Numbered from the stretch's first letter, positions 8,437 to 17,739 are shown. The stretch: DNA of 57,750 nt from Candidatus Desulfofervidaceae bacterium (GCA_027064585.1 JAMOPI010000012.1:1-57750), one strand, 5' to 3'. Notes: generated by a model not told the origin, from the letters alone. Numbers and translations are program-made.

Positions 8437-10363
8437 GGGGATTCCCTCCTTTTGTTTTTGGTATTCTTGCCTCTTTTTGCAGCAATTCTATAAAGGCGTC
8501 AAGAGGCATACTACCCAAATTTTCACCTGTCCTACGTCTAGGTGTAACCGTTTGAGATTGAACCTCATTATCTCCAATCACTACCATAAATGGAATCTTC
8601 TGTAACTGCGCCTCTCTAATCTTATACCCAAGTTTTTCATTCCTAAAGTCAGCCTCTACCCGAAAACCGGCATTTAATAACGCATCTAACACCTTTTGTC
8701 CATACTCTATCTGCCGATCGGTGATGGTTAAAACCCTTACCTGTACTGGGGCCAGCCAAGTGGGAAAGGCACCGGCAAAGTGCTCGGTCAATACCCCGAT
8801 AAATCTTTCTAATGCCCCTAGGATTACCCGGTGTACCATCGCCGGGCGGCGTCTTTGTCCATCGCTGTCCACATAAGTGAGGTCAAAGCGCTCTGGAAGG
8901 GCAAAGTCGCACTGAATGGTGGCGCACTGCCACTTGCGTCCTAAGGCATCCTTTAATTTAATATCAATTTTAGGTCCATAAAATGCCCCTTCTCCTTCGC
9001 AGATGTTGTATTTTAACCCCTTGTTTTCCATCGCTTGGATAAGGGCACTTGTGGCATGTTCCCAAATTTCATCAGAACCGATGGACTTCTCTGGACGGGT
9101 GCTTAATTCTACTTCATACTCAAAACCAAAAATACCTAATACATCCTCTATAAAGTCCAATACCCCTCGTATTTCAGCAAGCAATTGATCCGGCCGACAA
9201 AAGATATGGGCATCATCTTGCGTAAATTGCCTGACCCGAAGCATGCCATGTAAGACGCCAGACTTTTCATGTCGGCAGACCGTGCCTAGTTCAAAATACC
9301 TTAACGGCAGATCACGATAGCTCCTGATCTTGGACTTATAAATCAGGATATGAGCCAAACAGTTCATGGGCTTGATACCATAGAGCTGGCCGTCTATTTC
9401 GGTAAAATACATGTTTTCTTTGTAATAATCCATATGGCCTGAGCGCTTCCATAATTCAGCCTTAAGCAACTGCGGGCCCATGACCATCTGATAGCCCCGT
9501 CTTAGGTGCTCACGAATTTCAAACTCTTCTAGGATGTGCCTTAAAATGGCTCCTTTGGGTAAATAGACAGGGAAACCGGCTCCGATTTCTTCAAACTGCG
9601 TGAAGAGTTCAAGTTCTTTCCCCAATCGGCGGTGATCCCGCTTTTTGGCCTCTTCTAAGAAGTTAAGATACTTTTTTAAATCCTTTTTGTCAAAAAATGC
9701 CGTGCCGTAAATGCGTTGCAGCATCGGGTTTCTTTCATCTCCCCGCCAGTAGGCACCGGCCACTGAAAGGAGTTTAAAGGCCTTTATCTTGCCTGTGTGT
9801 TCAATATGTGGTCCCCGACAAAGGTCAATAAAGTCTCCCTGCTGATAGATGGAAACGGTATCCTCAGGAATTTCGTCCAAGATTTCCAACTTATAGGTCT
9901 CGCCCATGGAGGCAAACAACTGCCTAGCCTCTTCCTTGGAGATCTCTTTGCGCTGAAATGGTTCTTTCGCCGCTATAATACGGGCCATCTCCTCTTCAAT
10001 CTTCTTTAGATCGTCTGGGGTAAACCCAGGTGGGTAGTCAAAGTCATAGTAAAATCCGTTTTCAATGGCTGGCCCAATGGTAACCTTTGCCTCAGGAAAG
10101 AGGTGTTTAACCGCTTCCGCCATTACATGGGCAGTGCTGTGACGCAAGATTTCAAGGCCTAAGGAAGAATCGGTCGTAATAGGCTCAACGACAGTATTCC
10201 TTTCTAAGGGTAAACTCAAATCTACGGCCTTTCCGTCTACCTTAGCCGCCACCAATTTGTCTTCACTAATTTTACCTAAAGAAAGTAGAACCTCTTTAAC
10301 GGTCGTACCCTTTTTAAACCGTCCTACCTTTTCCCCTAACCGGACTTCAATTTCTTCTTCCAT
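8432..10363 (-). CDS. thrS: threonyl-tRNA synthetase
   Basis: At 643 residues this is the normal size. It contains an N-terminal TGS domain (about 1-63), an editing domain with [16 protein letters not shown] near residues 74-90, and the class II core. The core contains [20 protein letters not shown], which carries a zinc-ligand Cys, then a C-terminal anticodon-binding domain. The start at 10363 is chosen because GGAG sits about 6 nt upstream; the longer open frame runs back into the tRNA-Val gene. Its last codons carry the infC ribosome-binding site. Upstream tRNA-Val leaves only about a 20-nt thrS leader, so an E. coli-type thrS operator is unlikely. Confidence 0.95.
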   Translation of the reverse strand: MEEEIEVRLGEKVGRFKKGTTVKEVLLSLGKISEDKLVAAKVDGKAVDLSLPLERNTVVEPITTDSSLGLEILRHSTAHVMAEAVKHLFPEAKVTIGPAIENGFYYDFDYPPGFTPDDLKKIEEEMARIIAAKEPFQRKEISKEEARQLFASMGETYKLEILDEIPEDTVSIYQQGDFIDLCRGPHIEHTGKIKAFKLLSVAGAYWRGDERNPMLQRIYGTAFFDKKDLKKYLNFLEEAKKRDHRRLGKELELFTQFEEIGAGFPVYLPKGAILRHILEEFEIREHLRRGYQMVMGPQLLKAELWKRSGHMDYYKENMYFTEIDGQLYGIKPMNCLAHILIYKSKIRSYRDLPLRYFELGTVCRHEKSGVLHGMLRVRQFTQDDAHIFCRPDQLLAEIRGVLDFIEDVLGIFGFEYEVELSTRPEKSIGSDEIWEHATSALIQAMENKGLKYNICEGEGAFYGPKIDIKLKDALGRKWQCATIQCDFALPERFDLTYVDSDGQRRRPAMVHRVILGALERFIGVLTEHFAGAFPTWLAPVQVRVLTITDRQIEYGQKVLDALLNAGFRVEADFRNEKLGYKIREAQLQKIPFMVVIGDNEVQSQTVTPRRRTGENLGSMPLDAFIELLQKEARIPKTKGGNPH

Positions 10364-10383
10364 ATTTTCTCCACATAAAAAAA

Positions 10384-10458
10384 TGGTAGGCACGGGCGGG
10401 ATCGAACCGCCGACCTCTACCGCGTCAAGGTAGCGCTCTCCCACTGAGCTACGTGCCT
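10384..10458 (-). tRNA. tRNA-Val (anticodon GAC)
   Basis: The 75-nt gene folds as a full cloverleaf: acceptor AGGCACG/CGTGCCT, D-arm GCTC/GAGC, anticodon stem CTACC/GGTAG with loop TTGACGC (anticodon GAC), T-arm GGCGG-TTCGATC-CCGCC, discriminator A and an encoded CCA. It reads into thrS 20 nt away and has its own promoter just upstream, so tRNA and thrS probably share a transcript. Confidence 0.97.
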
Positions 10459-10470
10459 ACACCTATCGGC

Positions 10471-10499
10471 AATTTACCAAGTTTACGGCCTTCTGTCAA
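10471..10499 (-). promoter_or_regulatory. sigma70-type promoter for tRNA-Val/thrS operon
   Basis: Read on the minus strand: TTGACA (10499-10494), a 17-nt spacer, then TAAATT (10476-10471). The predicted start lies only a few nt before the tRNA 5' end at 10458. No second promoter is visible between the tRNA and thrS. Confidence 0.75.
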
Positions 10500-10557
10500 G
10501 AAGTTATTTTTACAAGTTTAAAAGTTAAGGGCAGAAATAGGGAGAGTAAAGATAACT

Positions 10558-10574
10558 CAAAATCCGTGATTGAT
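10558..10574 (+). repeat. 17-nt direct repeat, second copy at 57406-57422
   Basis: CAAAATCCGTGATTGAT is present identically at 57406-57422 in the same orientation. This copy is in the 409-nt divergent gap between tRNA-Val and fdhA; the other is in the gene-free end of the window. Apart from the promoters and leader described separately, the rest of this gap is AT-rich and shows nothing recognisable. Confidence 0.5.
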
Positions 10575-10722
10575 ATTTTGGTGGTTAACATAATTTTTTT
10601 AAATTTTTTACTAGCATTTAGGTAAAGACTTCGTTTAGAAAATTTGACGTATTTTATAAAGACTTTAAGGTATTTTTATGGGGCAATTGCAGATTTTGGG
10701 AAAATTGGGAATAAAAAAACTA

Positions 10723-10759
10723 TTGACTTTTGACAACACCTTGTGATAAATGATATATG
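10723..10759 (+). promoter_or_regulatory. candidate promoter for fdhAB
   Basis: TTGACA at 10730-10735 is followed after 16-18 nt by GATATATG (10752-10759). An overlapping alternative is TTGACT (10723-10728) with GATAAA at 10745-10750. Both fall about 110-145 nt before fdhA and upstream of its leader motif. Confidence 0.55.
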
Positions 10760-10786
10760 GAAACGGAAAATAAGAGAAGTTTCCCC

Positions 10787-10800
10787 AAAAAAGGAGGTGG
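10787..10800 (+). promoter_or_regulatory. SD-like leader motif in fdhA 5' UTR
   Basis: AAAAAAGGAGGTGG lies about 30 nt after the predicted transcription start and 67 nt before the fdhA ATG. The true fdhA ribosome-binding site is a separate GGGGGG near 10855. A similar element occurs in the aprB and dsrA leaders. It matches the anti-SD end of 16S rRNA and recalls the STAB-SD mRNA-stabilising element known from Bacillus. Confidence 0.45.
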
Positions 10801-10867
10801 TCAACGGGAGAAGAGAGGAAACTCTAACGGAAAAGATATTTAATCAACAAAAGGGGGGATTTGAGCG

Positions 10868-13800
10868 ATGAAGTTAACAAGAAGAGATTTTATGAAGTTT
10901 AGTGGATTGGCAGCCGCAAGCGTTGCCTTGGGCAATTTGGGCTTTGATTTAAAACCTGCTTATGCCCATGCCCAAATTTTAAAAATCAGAATGGCTAAAG
11001 AAACAACAACCATTTGTCCTTATTGCGCTGTTGGTTGTGGTATTATTTGTCATACAGATTTGGTTACGGGAAAAGTAATTAACACCGAAGGTGATCCTGA
11101 CCATCCTATCAATGAAGGGGCGTTATGTGCTAAAGGAGCTGCTCTTTATCAGATGATCAATAATCCCAATCGTATTACCAAACCTTTGTATCGTAGGCCT
11201 TATAGCGACAAGTGGGAAGAAGTAACCTGGGAATGGGCCTTAGAGCAAATTGCCAAAAGGGTAAAGGAAACGAGAGATAAATATTTCATCCGCTTCAATG
11301 ATAAAGGTCAGGAAGTAAATAGGGTAGAGGCCATTGCCCATGTAGGTAGTGCCGCTTTAGATAATGAGGAATGTTGGTTGATTCAGGCAATGATGCGGGC
11401 GCTTGGACTTGTATACATAGAGCACCAGGCCCGTATCTGACACAGCGCTACGGTAGCGGCTCTGGCAGAGTCGTTTGGACGTGGTGCCATGACCAATCAC
11501 TGGATTGACATCAAAAATTCTGATGTCATTCTTATTATGGGAAGTAATGCGGCCGAAAATCATCCCATCTCCTTTAAGTGGGTAACAAGAGCCAAAGAAA
11601 ATGGTGCAACCCTTATCCATGTAGATCCTAGATTTACAAGAACCTCTGCGAAAGCAGATATATATGCCCCTATTCGTTCAGGAACAGATATCGCCTTCTT
11701 AGGTGGTTTAATCAATTACATCATTCACAATAAGAAGTACTTTAAGGAATATGTGGCCGAATATACGAATGCTTCTTTCATCGTAAATAAGAAGTTTGGC
11801 TTTAAAGATGGATTATTTGCTGGGTACAATCCAAAAACGAGAAGCTATGATAAATCCTATTGGGCCTTTGAACTAGACAGACACGGTGTGCCCAAACGGG
11901 ATAAGAGCCTTAAACATAGAAGATGTGTGTTTCAACTCCTTAAAAAGCACTTCTCTCGTTATACCTTAGATAAAGTTTCAAAGGTTACAGGAACACCCAA
12001 AAATCTATTGAAAAAGATATATGAAGTTTATGCCTCTACAGGTACGAAAGACCGTTCTGGAACCATTATGTATGCCATGGGCTGGACACAGCATACAGTA
12101 GGTGTACAGAACATTCGTGCAATGTGTATCATCCAGTTACTCCTGGGTAACATCGGTGTGTCTGGTGGAGGCGTAAACGCCCTGCGTGGTGAATCCAATG
12201 TGCAAGGTTCTACGGACCATTGCATTCTTTTCCATATTTGGCCAGGTTATTTAAAAACACCACGGGCATCTTTAAAGACACTTGTTGATTATAATAAAAA
12301 ATATACACCTGTATGCCCCGATCCCATGAGCGCTAACTGGTGGCAAAATTATCCGAAGTATTCTGTCAGTTTCTTAAAGGCTATGTTTGGTGAAAATGCT
12401 ACAAAAGAAAATGATTTTGGCTATAAATGGATGCCTAAGTTGGACGATGGCAAGAGCTATGCTTGGTTAGTGCTCTTTGATGAAATGTATAAAGGAAATA
12501 TCAAGGGTTTCTTTGCTTGGGGACAAAATCCGGCCTGTAGTGGAGCAAATGCAAACAAAAACAGACAAGCCTTAGCTAAGTTAGATTGGTTAGTTAATGT
12601 GAATATTTTTGAAAACGAGACTGGTTCCTTCTGGAAGGGTCCAGGCATGGATCCAAAGAAGATAAAAACCGAAGTTTTCTTCCTGCCCTGTGCTGTATCG
12701 GCAGAAAAAGAAGGTAGTATTACCAACAGTGGTCGTTGGATGCAATGGCGTTATCAAGCGGCTAAACCACCTTGTGGTGTAAAGGGCGACGGTGAAATTA
12801 TGGTAGAGCTCATGAACAAAATCCGTGAGCTCTATAGAAAAGAAGGGGGTGTTTTCCCTGAACCAATCCTTAACTTGAACTGGCCTAAAAAGTATGACCC
12901 GCATCAAGTGGCAAAATTGATCAATGGTTATTTCACCAGAGATGTCGTTGTTAAAGGAAAACACTTTAAGAAAGGCGAGCAGGTACCAAGTTTTGCCTAT
13001 CTCCAAGACGATGGCAGCACTTGTTCTGGTAACTGGCTCTATTGCGGTAGCTACACCGAGAAGGGTAACATGGCGGCAAGAAGAGATAAAACGCAGACAG
13101 AAATGCAAAAAAGAATTGGTCTCTTTCCTAACTGGGCCTGGTGCTGGCCAGTTAACAGACGCATTCTCTATAACCGTGCTTCCGTAGATAGAAACGGACA
13201 GCCTTGGAATCCGAAAAAGGCGGTTATTAGATGGACAGGTAGAGGTTGGGAAGGAGATGTGCCTGATGGTGGATGGCCACCACTTTCTTATGGCAAGAAA
13301 TCTCGCTATCCCTTTATTATGCGTAAATGGGGATTTGGGCAAATCTTTGGACCTGGTCGGGCCGATGGGCCATTCCCCGAACATTATGAGCCATTAGAAT
13401 CACCGCTTAAGAAAAATCCGTTCAACTCGCAGCGTATTAATCCAGTGGTAAAGCTTTTCCATACAAATGCAGATAGGTGGAAGACTGCTGATCCAAGGTA
13501 TCCCATTGCTGCTACTACCTACCGGGTTACCGAACACTGGCAAACAGGTGTATTAACCAGATGGCAACCATGGTTGGTAGAGGCTGAACCGCAGCTCTTT
13601 GTAGAAATGAGTGAGGAGTTGGCCAAACTAAAAGGCATTAAAAATGGTGATCGGGTAGTTGTAGAATCTCCAAGAGGGAAGTTAATCGCGGTAGCGATTG
13701 TAACAAAGCGGTTAAAACCGCTCAAGATTGAAGGGAGAGTGGTACATGAAGTTGGTTTGCCTTGGCATTTTGGTTGGGTTGTGCCAAAAGACGGTGGTGA

Positions 13801-13891
13801 TAGTGCGAACTTGCTGACTCCTTCGGTAGGTGATCCGAACACGCTGATTCCTGAAACAAAGGCATTTATGGTGAATGTATATAAACTGTAA
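10868..13891 (+). CDS. fdhA: formate dehydrogenase catalytic subunit, selenocysteine-containing
   Basis: This is a 1007-residue molybdopterin oxidoreductase with one in-frame TGA (11438-11440) at codon 191, read as selenocysteine. The context RI-U-HSATVAALAESFGRGAMTN is the classic active site of Mo/W formate dehydrogenases, and both flanking frames belong to the same family. Residues 1-33 form a Tat signal with TRRDFMKF. The N-terminal [4Fe-4S] site is Cys50, 53, 57 and 87. The C-terminal molybdopterin-binding domain includes TYRVTEHWQTG. It oxidises periplasmic formate to CO2 (or the reverse) and partners FdhB downstream. Standard gene callers will split it into 10868-11440 and 11489-13891. 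No integral-membrane cytochrome subunit is adjacent, so a soluble periplasmic enzyme is expected. Confidence 0.95.
11438..11474 (+). promoter_or_regulatory. Sec codon and bacterial SECIS hairpin in fdhA
   Basis: The UGA at 11438-11440 is followed after 15 nt by a stem of GCGGCTCT (11456-11463) and AGAGTCGT (11467-11474) with two G-U pairs and an apical GGC. Position and GGCUCUG content match the short hairpin bound by SelB directly after UGA in bacterial fdh genes. Confidence 0.75.
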
Positions 13892-13898
13892 AGTTAGA

Positions 13899-13924
13899 AG
13901 GAGGTGGCAAAGGTGCCACCTCCT
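13899..13924 (+). other. perfect 11-bp hairpin between fdhA and fdhB
   Basis: AGGAGGTGGCA (13899-13909) and TGCCACCTCCT (13914-13924) form a perfect stem with a 4-nt loop, starting 8 nt after the fdhA stop. No U-run follows, so it is not a typical terminator. It could protect the fdhA 3' end or tune fdhB expression. The left arm also contains an SD-like AGGAGG that the stem would hide. Confidence 0.7.
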
Positions 13925-13953
13925 CAAATAGATTATAAAGGGAGGATCAAACA

Positions 13954-14688
13954 ATGGGAGGAAAGAGCTTTTTTATAGATACAAGCCGGTGCACAGCGTG
14001 CCGTGGTTGTCAGATTGCCTGTAAGGAATGGCACGGGCTGCCGGCGACAAAGACAACACAGGTAGGATGGGGTAACCACCAAAATCCTAAAGATCTGAAT
14101 TTTTATACATATAAATTGGTGCGGTTTAGTGAGCATGAACGAAATGGTAAGGTTGTTTGGTATTTCTTTCCTGATCAGTGCCGGCATTGTCTTGAGCCTC
14201 CATGTAAGGATGTAGCCGATGGCTATGTTAAGGGGGCAATTGTAAAAGATCCAGAAACAGGGGCGGTAATTTATAATTTAGAAAAGCTTAAAAAGGTACC
14301 TTTTGATGAGTTATTGGATGCTTGTCCTTATCATATTCCAAGACAAGATCCTAAAACGGGTATGGTTGCAAAGTGTGATATGTGCATTGACAGGGTTAAG
14401 GCAGGGTTATTGCCTATGTGCGTAAAAACCTGTCCTACTGGGGCTATGAACTTTGGTGATCGGGAAGAAATGCTTGCTTTAGCCAAGAAACGTTTAGCAG
14501 AGGTGAAAAAGAAATTTCCTAATGCCCAGCTCTTAGATGCCGATTCTGTGCGGGTTATTTATTTGGTTTTAGATGATCCCAAACTTTATCATGAATATGC
14601 AGTTGCCTCTAAGGATGTGGGTATTACCCGTAAGGTAGCTTTAAAGAAATTATTTGATCCAATGGGTTGGTTGCAGAGCTTGGTATAG
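13954..14688 (+). CDS. fdhB: formate dehydrogenase iron-sulfur (beta) subunit
   Basis: This 244-residue ferredoxin-like electron-transfer subunit has four clusters' worth of cysteines: CTACRGCQIAC near residue 13, CRHCLEPPC near 75, then single Cys positions leading to CDMCIDRVKAGLLPMCVKTCP near 145-165. It lacks both a signal peptide and the C-terminal membrane anchor of the E. coli FdnH type, so it is presumably co-exported with FdhA through Tat as a complex. GGGAGG precedes the ATG. A terminator follows directly. Confidence 0.93.
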   Translation: MGGKSFFIDTSRCTACRGCQIACKEWHGLPATKTTQVGWGNHQNPKDLNFYTYKLVRFSEHERNGKVVWYFFPDQCRHCLEPPCKDVADGYVKGAIVKDPETGAVIYNLEKLKKVPFDELLDACPYHIPRQDPKTGMVAKCDMCIDRVKAGLLPMCVKTCPTGAMNFGDREEMLALAKKRLAEVKKKFPNAQLLDADSVRVIYLVLDDPKLYHEYAVASKDVGITRKVALKKLFDPMGWLQSLV

Positions 14689-14715
14689 CTTTTTTTAAGT
14701 TGAACCTAATTAAGT

Positions 14716-14752
14716 GGCCACCTTCAGTTGGGAAGGTGGCCTTTATTTTTTT
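14716..14752 (+). terminator. rho-independent terminator after fdhB
   Basis: GGCCACCTTC (14716-14725) pairs perfectly with GAAGGTGGCC (14732-14741), followed by TTTATTTTTTT. It separates fdhAB from the fdhE-tat genes, which would therefore need partial read-through or their own promoter. Confidence 0.9.
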
Positions 14753-14814
14753 CTTCTCTTGCTATAAGAGGAGCTTTTTGTTAAAAAAGTGGTTAGAAGG
14801 ATAAGGAGGAAGAT

Positions 14815-15651
14815 ATGTCTGAAAAACTTAAGGCCTTTAAAAGCCGCTTGCAAGCTTTGAAAAAGAGGTATCCGGCTTATGAGCACTTTTTTGATTTCTA
14901 TGCTCAAGTTATTTTAACGCGTAAAGGTTTTGAAAAAACTCCACAGGTAAAGGTGCCGAAAATAGAAAAACAGGTGTTTGATCTAAAACTGAAAGAAGGA
15001 TTTCCTCTGCTATCACCCGATGAGTTTAGCCTAGATACAAATCACGCCCAGGAGCTTTTCTTCCGTTTGTGTGAAAGTTTAAAAGGAATTCCTGAAACTA
15101 AAGAGAAGGCTGAAAAGATTGAAGCCTATTTTAAAGATCACCCTGAAGATTTACCTCAAGCCTTTAAAAGCTTCCTAGAAAAGAAGGATTTTTCCCCAGA
15201 TGGATTAGATGAAAATGTATTTAATTTTCTTCTCTTTCAGAGTCTTAAGCCTTCTTTGCATGCCTGTGCAGAAGGATTGACCCCTTTGTTAAAGAATGTA
15301 TACTGGGATAAAGGCTATTGCCCAATTTGTGGCCATTATCCCTACATGGCTGCCTTAAGAGAAAATGGGAAAAAATTTGCTAAGTGTTCTTTTTGTGAAT
15401 ATGAATGGCAAATTGAACGCATCTTTTGTCCCTTCTGTGGACATAAGGATCACAAAAAATTAAGATATTTTGAGGTAGAGGGAGAAGAGGGTTATCGGGT
15501 TTACCTCTGTGAAGCTTGTAAATGCTATTTAAAAACCGTGGATGAGAGGGTCTTAGCCGATGTAGTTGATCTTGAGTTAGAGGATATTGCTACCATCCAT
15601 TTGGATATTTTGGCTGAAAAAGAGGGTTATAAGAAAAAGATGGAGGCCTAG
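14815..15651 (+). CDS. fdhE: formate dehydrogenase accessory protein FdhE
   Basis: This 278-residue protein has the FdhE C-terminal half with four rubredoxin-like knuckles: CPICG (near 173), CSFC (near 195), CPFCG (near 207) and CEAC (near 234). FdhE is required for maturation of exported formate dehydrogenases and binds the catalytic subunit before Tat export. AAGGAGG precedes the ATG. It is followed without any gap by tatA, which ties the maturation factor to the export machinery. Confidence 0.92.
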   Translation: MSEKLKAFKSRLQALKKRYPAYEHFFDFYAQVILTRKGFEKTPQVKVPKIEKQVFDLKLKEGFPLLSPDEFSLDTNHAQELFFRLCESLKGIPETKEKAEKIEAYFKDHPEDLPQAFKSFLEKKDFSPDGLDENVFNFLLFQSLKPSLHACAEGLTPLLKNVYWDKGYCPICGHYPYMAALRENGKKFAKCSFCEYEWQIERIFCPFCGHKDHKKLRYFEVEGEEGYRVYLCEACKCYLKTVDERVLADVVDLELEDIATIHLDILAEKEGYKKKMEA

Positions 15652-15921
15652 ATGTTTGGGATTGGTATGCAAGAATTATTAGTTATCTTTGTTATCGCCC
15701 TTTTGGTTCTAGGTCCGAAACGCCTACCTGAAGTTGCAAGGGCCCTAGGTAGAGGTGTAAGAGAATTCCGCAAGGCAACAAGTGAAATTAAAGAAAGTGT
15801 AGATTTAGAAGGGCACCTACGGGAAATAGAACAAGAGGTAATTAGCGAGGATTTATCTTCCGAAAAAAAAGAAGAACAGAGGAAAATTGAAGAAAAGAAA
15901 ACCGAAGAAAATAAGGTGTAA
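15652..15921 (+). CDS. tatA: Sec-independent translocase protein TatA/TatB
   Basis: This 89-residue protein has the TatA/B plan: a short N-terminal membrane helix (MQELLVIFVIALLVLGPKRLPEVARALGRG) with the conserved Phe-Gly-like hinge replaced by LGPKRLPE, an amphipathic helix, then a very charged E/K-rich tail. The LGPKRLPE hinge and GRGVREFRKA helix are closer to TatB or TatA of delta-type organisms; the sequence does not separate them firmly. The ATG lies directly after the fdhE stop, and tatC starts 5 nt downstream. Confidence 0.9.
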   Translation: MFGIGMQELLVIFVIALLVLGPKRLPEVARALGRGVREFRKATSEIKESVDLEGHLREIEQEVISEDLSSEKKEEQRKIEEKKTEENKV

Positions 15922-15926
15922 TACCT

Positions 15927-16706
15927 ATGGCTGAAGAAGAGCTGAAACTTCCCTTTACAGCCCATCTAGAAGAACTGCGACAGCGGTTGCTTATTTCCCT
16001 TATTGCTATTGCCATTGGGGCTGTCATTTCTTTTGCCTTTGCTAAGCAGTTGTTTTATATCCTAGCTAGACCTTTAGTGAAGATGCTCCCTCCTGATCAG
16101 CCGATGATCTTTACGGCCCTGACAGAGGCCTTCTTTACTTACTTTAAAGTTGCCCTTTTAAGCGGCTTTGTCCTGGCCAGTCCTGTGGTTTTTTATCAAC
16201 TGTGGAAGTTTATCGCTCCTGGGCTCTATGAACATGAAAGGCGTTTTGTTGTTCCTTTTGTTATCTCAGCAACTGTATTTTTTCTCCTAGGAGGACTCTT
16301 TGCCTACTTTGTTGTTTTCCCTTTTGGCTTTAAGTTTTTTTTAGGCTTTTCTACTGATTATCTCAAACTCCTTCCCAAAATGAATGAATATTTTTCTCTC
16401 ACCCTAAAACTTCTCTTTGCCTTTGGTCTTATCTTTGAAATGCCTGTGATTACCTTTTTTCTTGCGAAAATGGGTGTGGTGAATGCCCAGATGTTAAGTT
16501 CCAAGAGAAGATACGCCATTGTTATCATTTTTATCGCCGCTGCTATCTTGACGCCACCTGATGTAGGAACACAACTTCTTATGGCCGGTCCTCTCCTTCT
16601 TCTTTATGAAATAAGTATCTGGGTGGCGCGTATTTTTGGACGCAAACCAATTAAAATTGAAGAAGAACCACAAAAAGATAATGTGGCAGCTAATAAGGGC
16701 AAATAA
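15927..16706 (+). CDS. tatC: Sec-independent translocase protein TatC
   Basis: This 259-residue polytopic inner-membrane protein has six hydrophobic segments. The N-terminal signature LPFTAHLEELRQRLL carries the conserved Glu of the twin-arginine recognition site, and AILTPPDVGTQLLMAGPLLLLYE is the last conserved block. TatC binds RR signal peptides such as the one on FdhA encoded upstream. Its 3' end overlaps the start of the CXXC mini-protein by 26 nt. Confidence 0.96.
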   Translation: MAEEELKLPFTAHLEELRQRLLISLIAIAIGAVISFAFAKQLFYILARPLVKMLPPDQPMIFTALTEAFFTYFKVALLSGFVLASPVVFYQLWKFIAPGLYEHERRFVVPFVISATVFFLLGGLFAYFVVFPFGFKFFLGFSTDYLKLLPKMNEYFSLTLKLLFAFGLIFEMPVITFFLAKMGVVNAQMLSSKRRYAIVIIFIAAAILTPPDVGTQLLMAGPLLLLYEISIWVARIFGRKPIKIEEEPQKDNVAANKGK

Positions 16707-16830
16707 AACAAGTTGTTTTTTTATCTTGCTTGGTCTGATTTTATTTTTTTTGGGTATCCATTTACAAGAGGCAAAGGTCTTTTGGCGAGAGGGTATAAGA
16801 GTCTGTCTTAGCTGTATGGGCATAAGGTAA
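16681..16830 (+). CDS. CD1871A-like CXXC mini-protein (49 aa)
   Basis: The ATG lies inside the tatC 3' end in another frame, and the product is a single membrane helix (FFILLGLILFFLGIHL) followed by EAKVFWREGIRVCLSCMGIR. The C-terminal pattern GEA..V...I.ICLxCIGI is that of the small CD1871A-type CXXC proteins commonly encoded next to NapH-like 4Fe-4S membrane proteins. Exactly that neighbour starts at the next base (16831). A redox or cofactor-relay role with the neighbour is inference. It is too short for most automatic annotation. Confidence 0.75.
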   Translation: MWQLIRANKTSCFFILLGLILFFLGIHLQEAKVFWREGIRVCLSCMGIR

Positions 16831-17739
16831 ATGAGACGTTTGGTACAACTGGTTTGGCTCTTTTTATCCAATGGCTACTTTTCCTTTCTTGGTCGCCATA
16901 AAATTTATGCGGGTCCGCTTAAAGGTATCTGTGCCCCTGGTTTGAATTGTTATTCTTGTCCTGCTGCTACCTTAGGCTGTCCCATTGGTGGACTACAACA
17001 CTTTATGGCCAGTCTTAGGCCTAACTTACGCCATGGCCTTTATATGGCCGGTTTTTACATCCTGGGGACATTAATGATGATTGGTGCCTTTGTTGGCCGT
17101 ATGGCCTGTGGTTGGGCCTGTCCTTTTGGGCTTTTGCAGGAGGTTTTGTATAAATTGCCTACTCCTAAATATAAGCTGCCACAAGGATTAAAATATATCA
17201 AATATGGCATTCTCCTTTTTTTCGTTTTTCTCTTTCCTGCCCTTATTGTTGATAGGCTGGGTTATGGGCAGAACTGGTTTTGCCGCTTCCTTTGTCCAGC
17301 TGGCACCTTGGAGGCAGGTATTCCTCTTTTATTTCTTATCCCAGACCTGCGTGCCCAGATAGGCTGGTTGTTCTTCAATAAACTTTTTATTCTTATTGTT
17401 TTTTTATTGCTTATGGTCTTTTTTAAACGTCCATTTTGTCGTATTCTCTGCCCCCTTGGAGCCTTTTACTCCTTTTTTAACCGCATTAGCCTTCTTAAAA
17501 TGTATGTAAACAAAGATATGTGCACTAAGTGCAATCTTTGCTATCAACACTGCCCGATGGAATTAAAGGTTTACGAAGACCCAAATCAGTTAGAGTGTAT
17601 TCGCTGTTTTATTTGTCAAGAGGTATGTCCCCAGAAGGCAGTTACGGTTGGTTTTGGGCATAGTCACACCACGGTTTTAGGGGACAAATCTCACATTGCG
17701 GCTTGCGCGCCCGACAGATCTTGCGACCATGCCAGGTAA
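16831..17739 (+). CDS. NapH/MauN-type membrane 4Fe-4S ferredoxin protein
   Basis: This 302-residue protein has about five membrane helices. It contains the paired CxxxCP motifs of this family, near CGWACPFGLLQE and CRILCPLGAFYS, plus CRFLCPAG, and a C-terminal double-cluster ferredoxin domain (CTKCNLCYQHC and CIRCFICQEVCP). Family members pass electrons between quinol and periplasmic redox proteins. The CXXC mini-protein is directly upstream. The last 98 nt overlap nth on the other strand, so its final 30 or so residues after the ferredoxin domain are doubly coding. Confidence 0.88.
   Translation: MRRLVQLVWLFLSNGYFSFLGRHKIYAGPLKGICAPGLNCYSCPAATLGCPIGGLQHFMASLRPNLRHGLYMAGFYILGTLMMIGAFVGRMACGWACPFGLLQEVLYKLPTPKYKLPQGLKYIKYGILLFFVFLFPALIVDRLGYGQNWFCRFLCPAGTLEAGIPLLFLIPDLRAQIGWLFFNKLFILIVFLLLMVFFKRPFCRILCPLGAFYSFFNRISLLKMYVNKDMCTKCNLCYQHCPMELKVYEDPNQLECIRCFICQEVCPQKAVTVGFGHSHTTVLGDKSHIAACAPDRSCDHAR

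Noticed and set aside
10364-10444. Extended N-terminus of thrS beginning at 10444
   Set aside because: That extension reads through the tRNA-Val gene; the ATG at 10363 has an SD and matches the TGS-domain start.
10797-10871. Possible GTG-started leader peptide ending on the fdhA start codon (24 codons)
   Set aside because: The GTG lies inside the SD-like GGAGGTGG itself, leaving no spacing for initiation, and the peptide has no regulatory amino-acid run. The aprB and dsrA leaders have no equivalent.
11438-11440. fdhA as a nonsense-mutated pseudogene
   Set aside because: The TGA is at the exact Sec position, with a following hairpin and intact homology on both sides, and no other damage.
12590-13384. 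264-residue open frame opposite fdhA
   Set aside because: Fully antisense to a clear coding domain and without family features.
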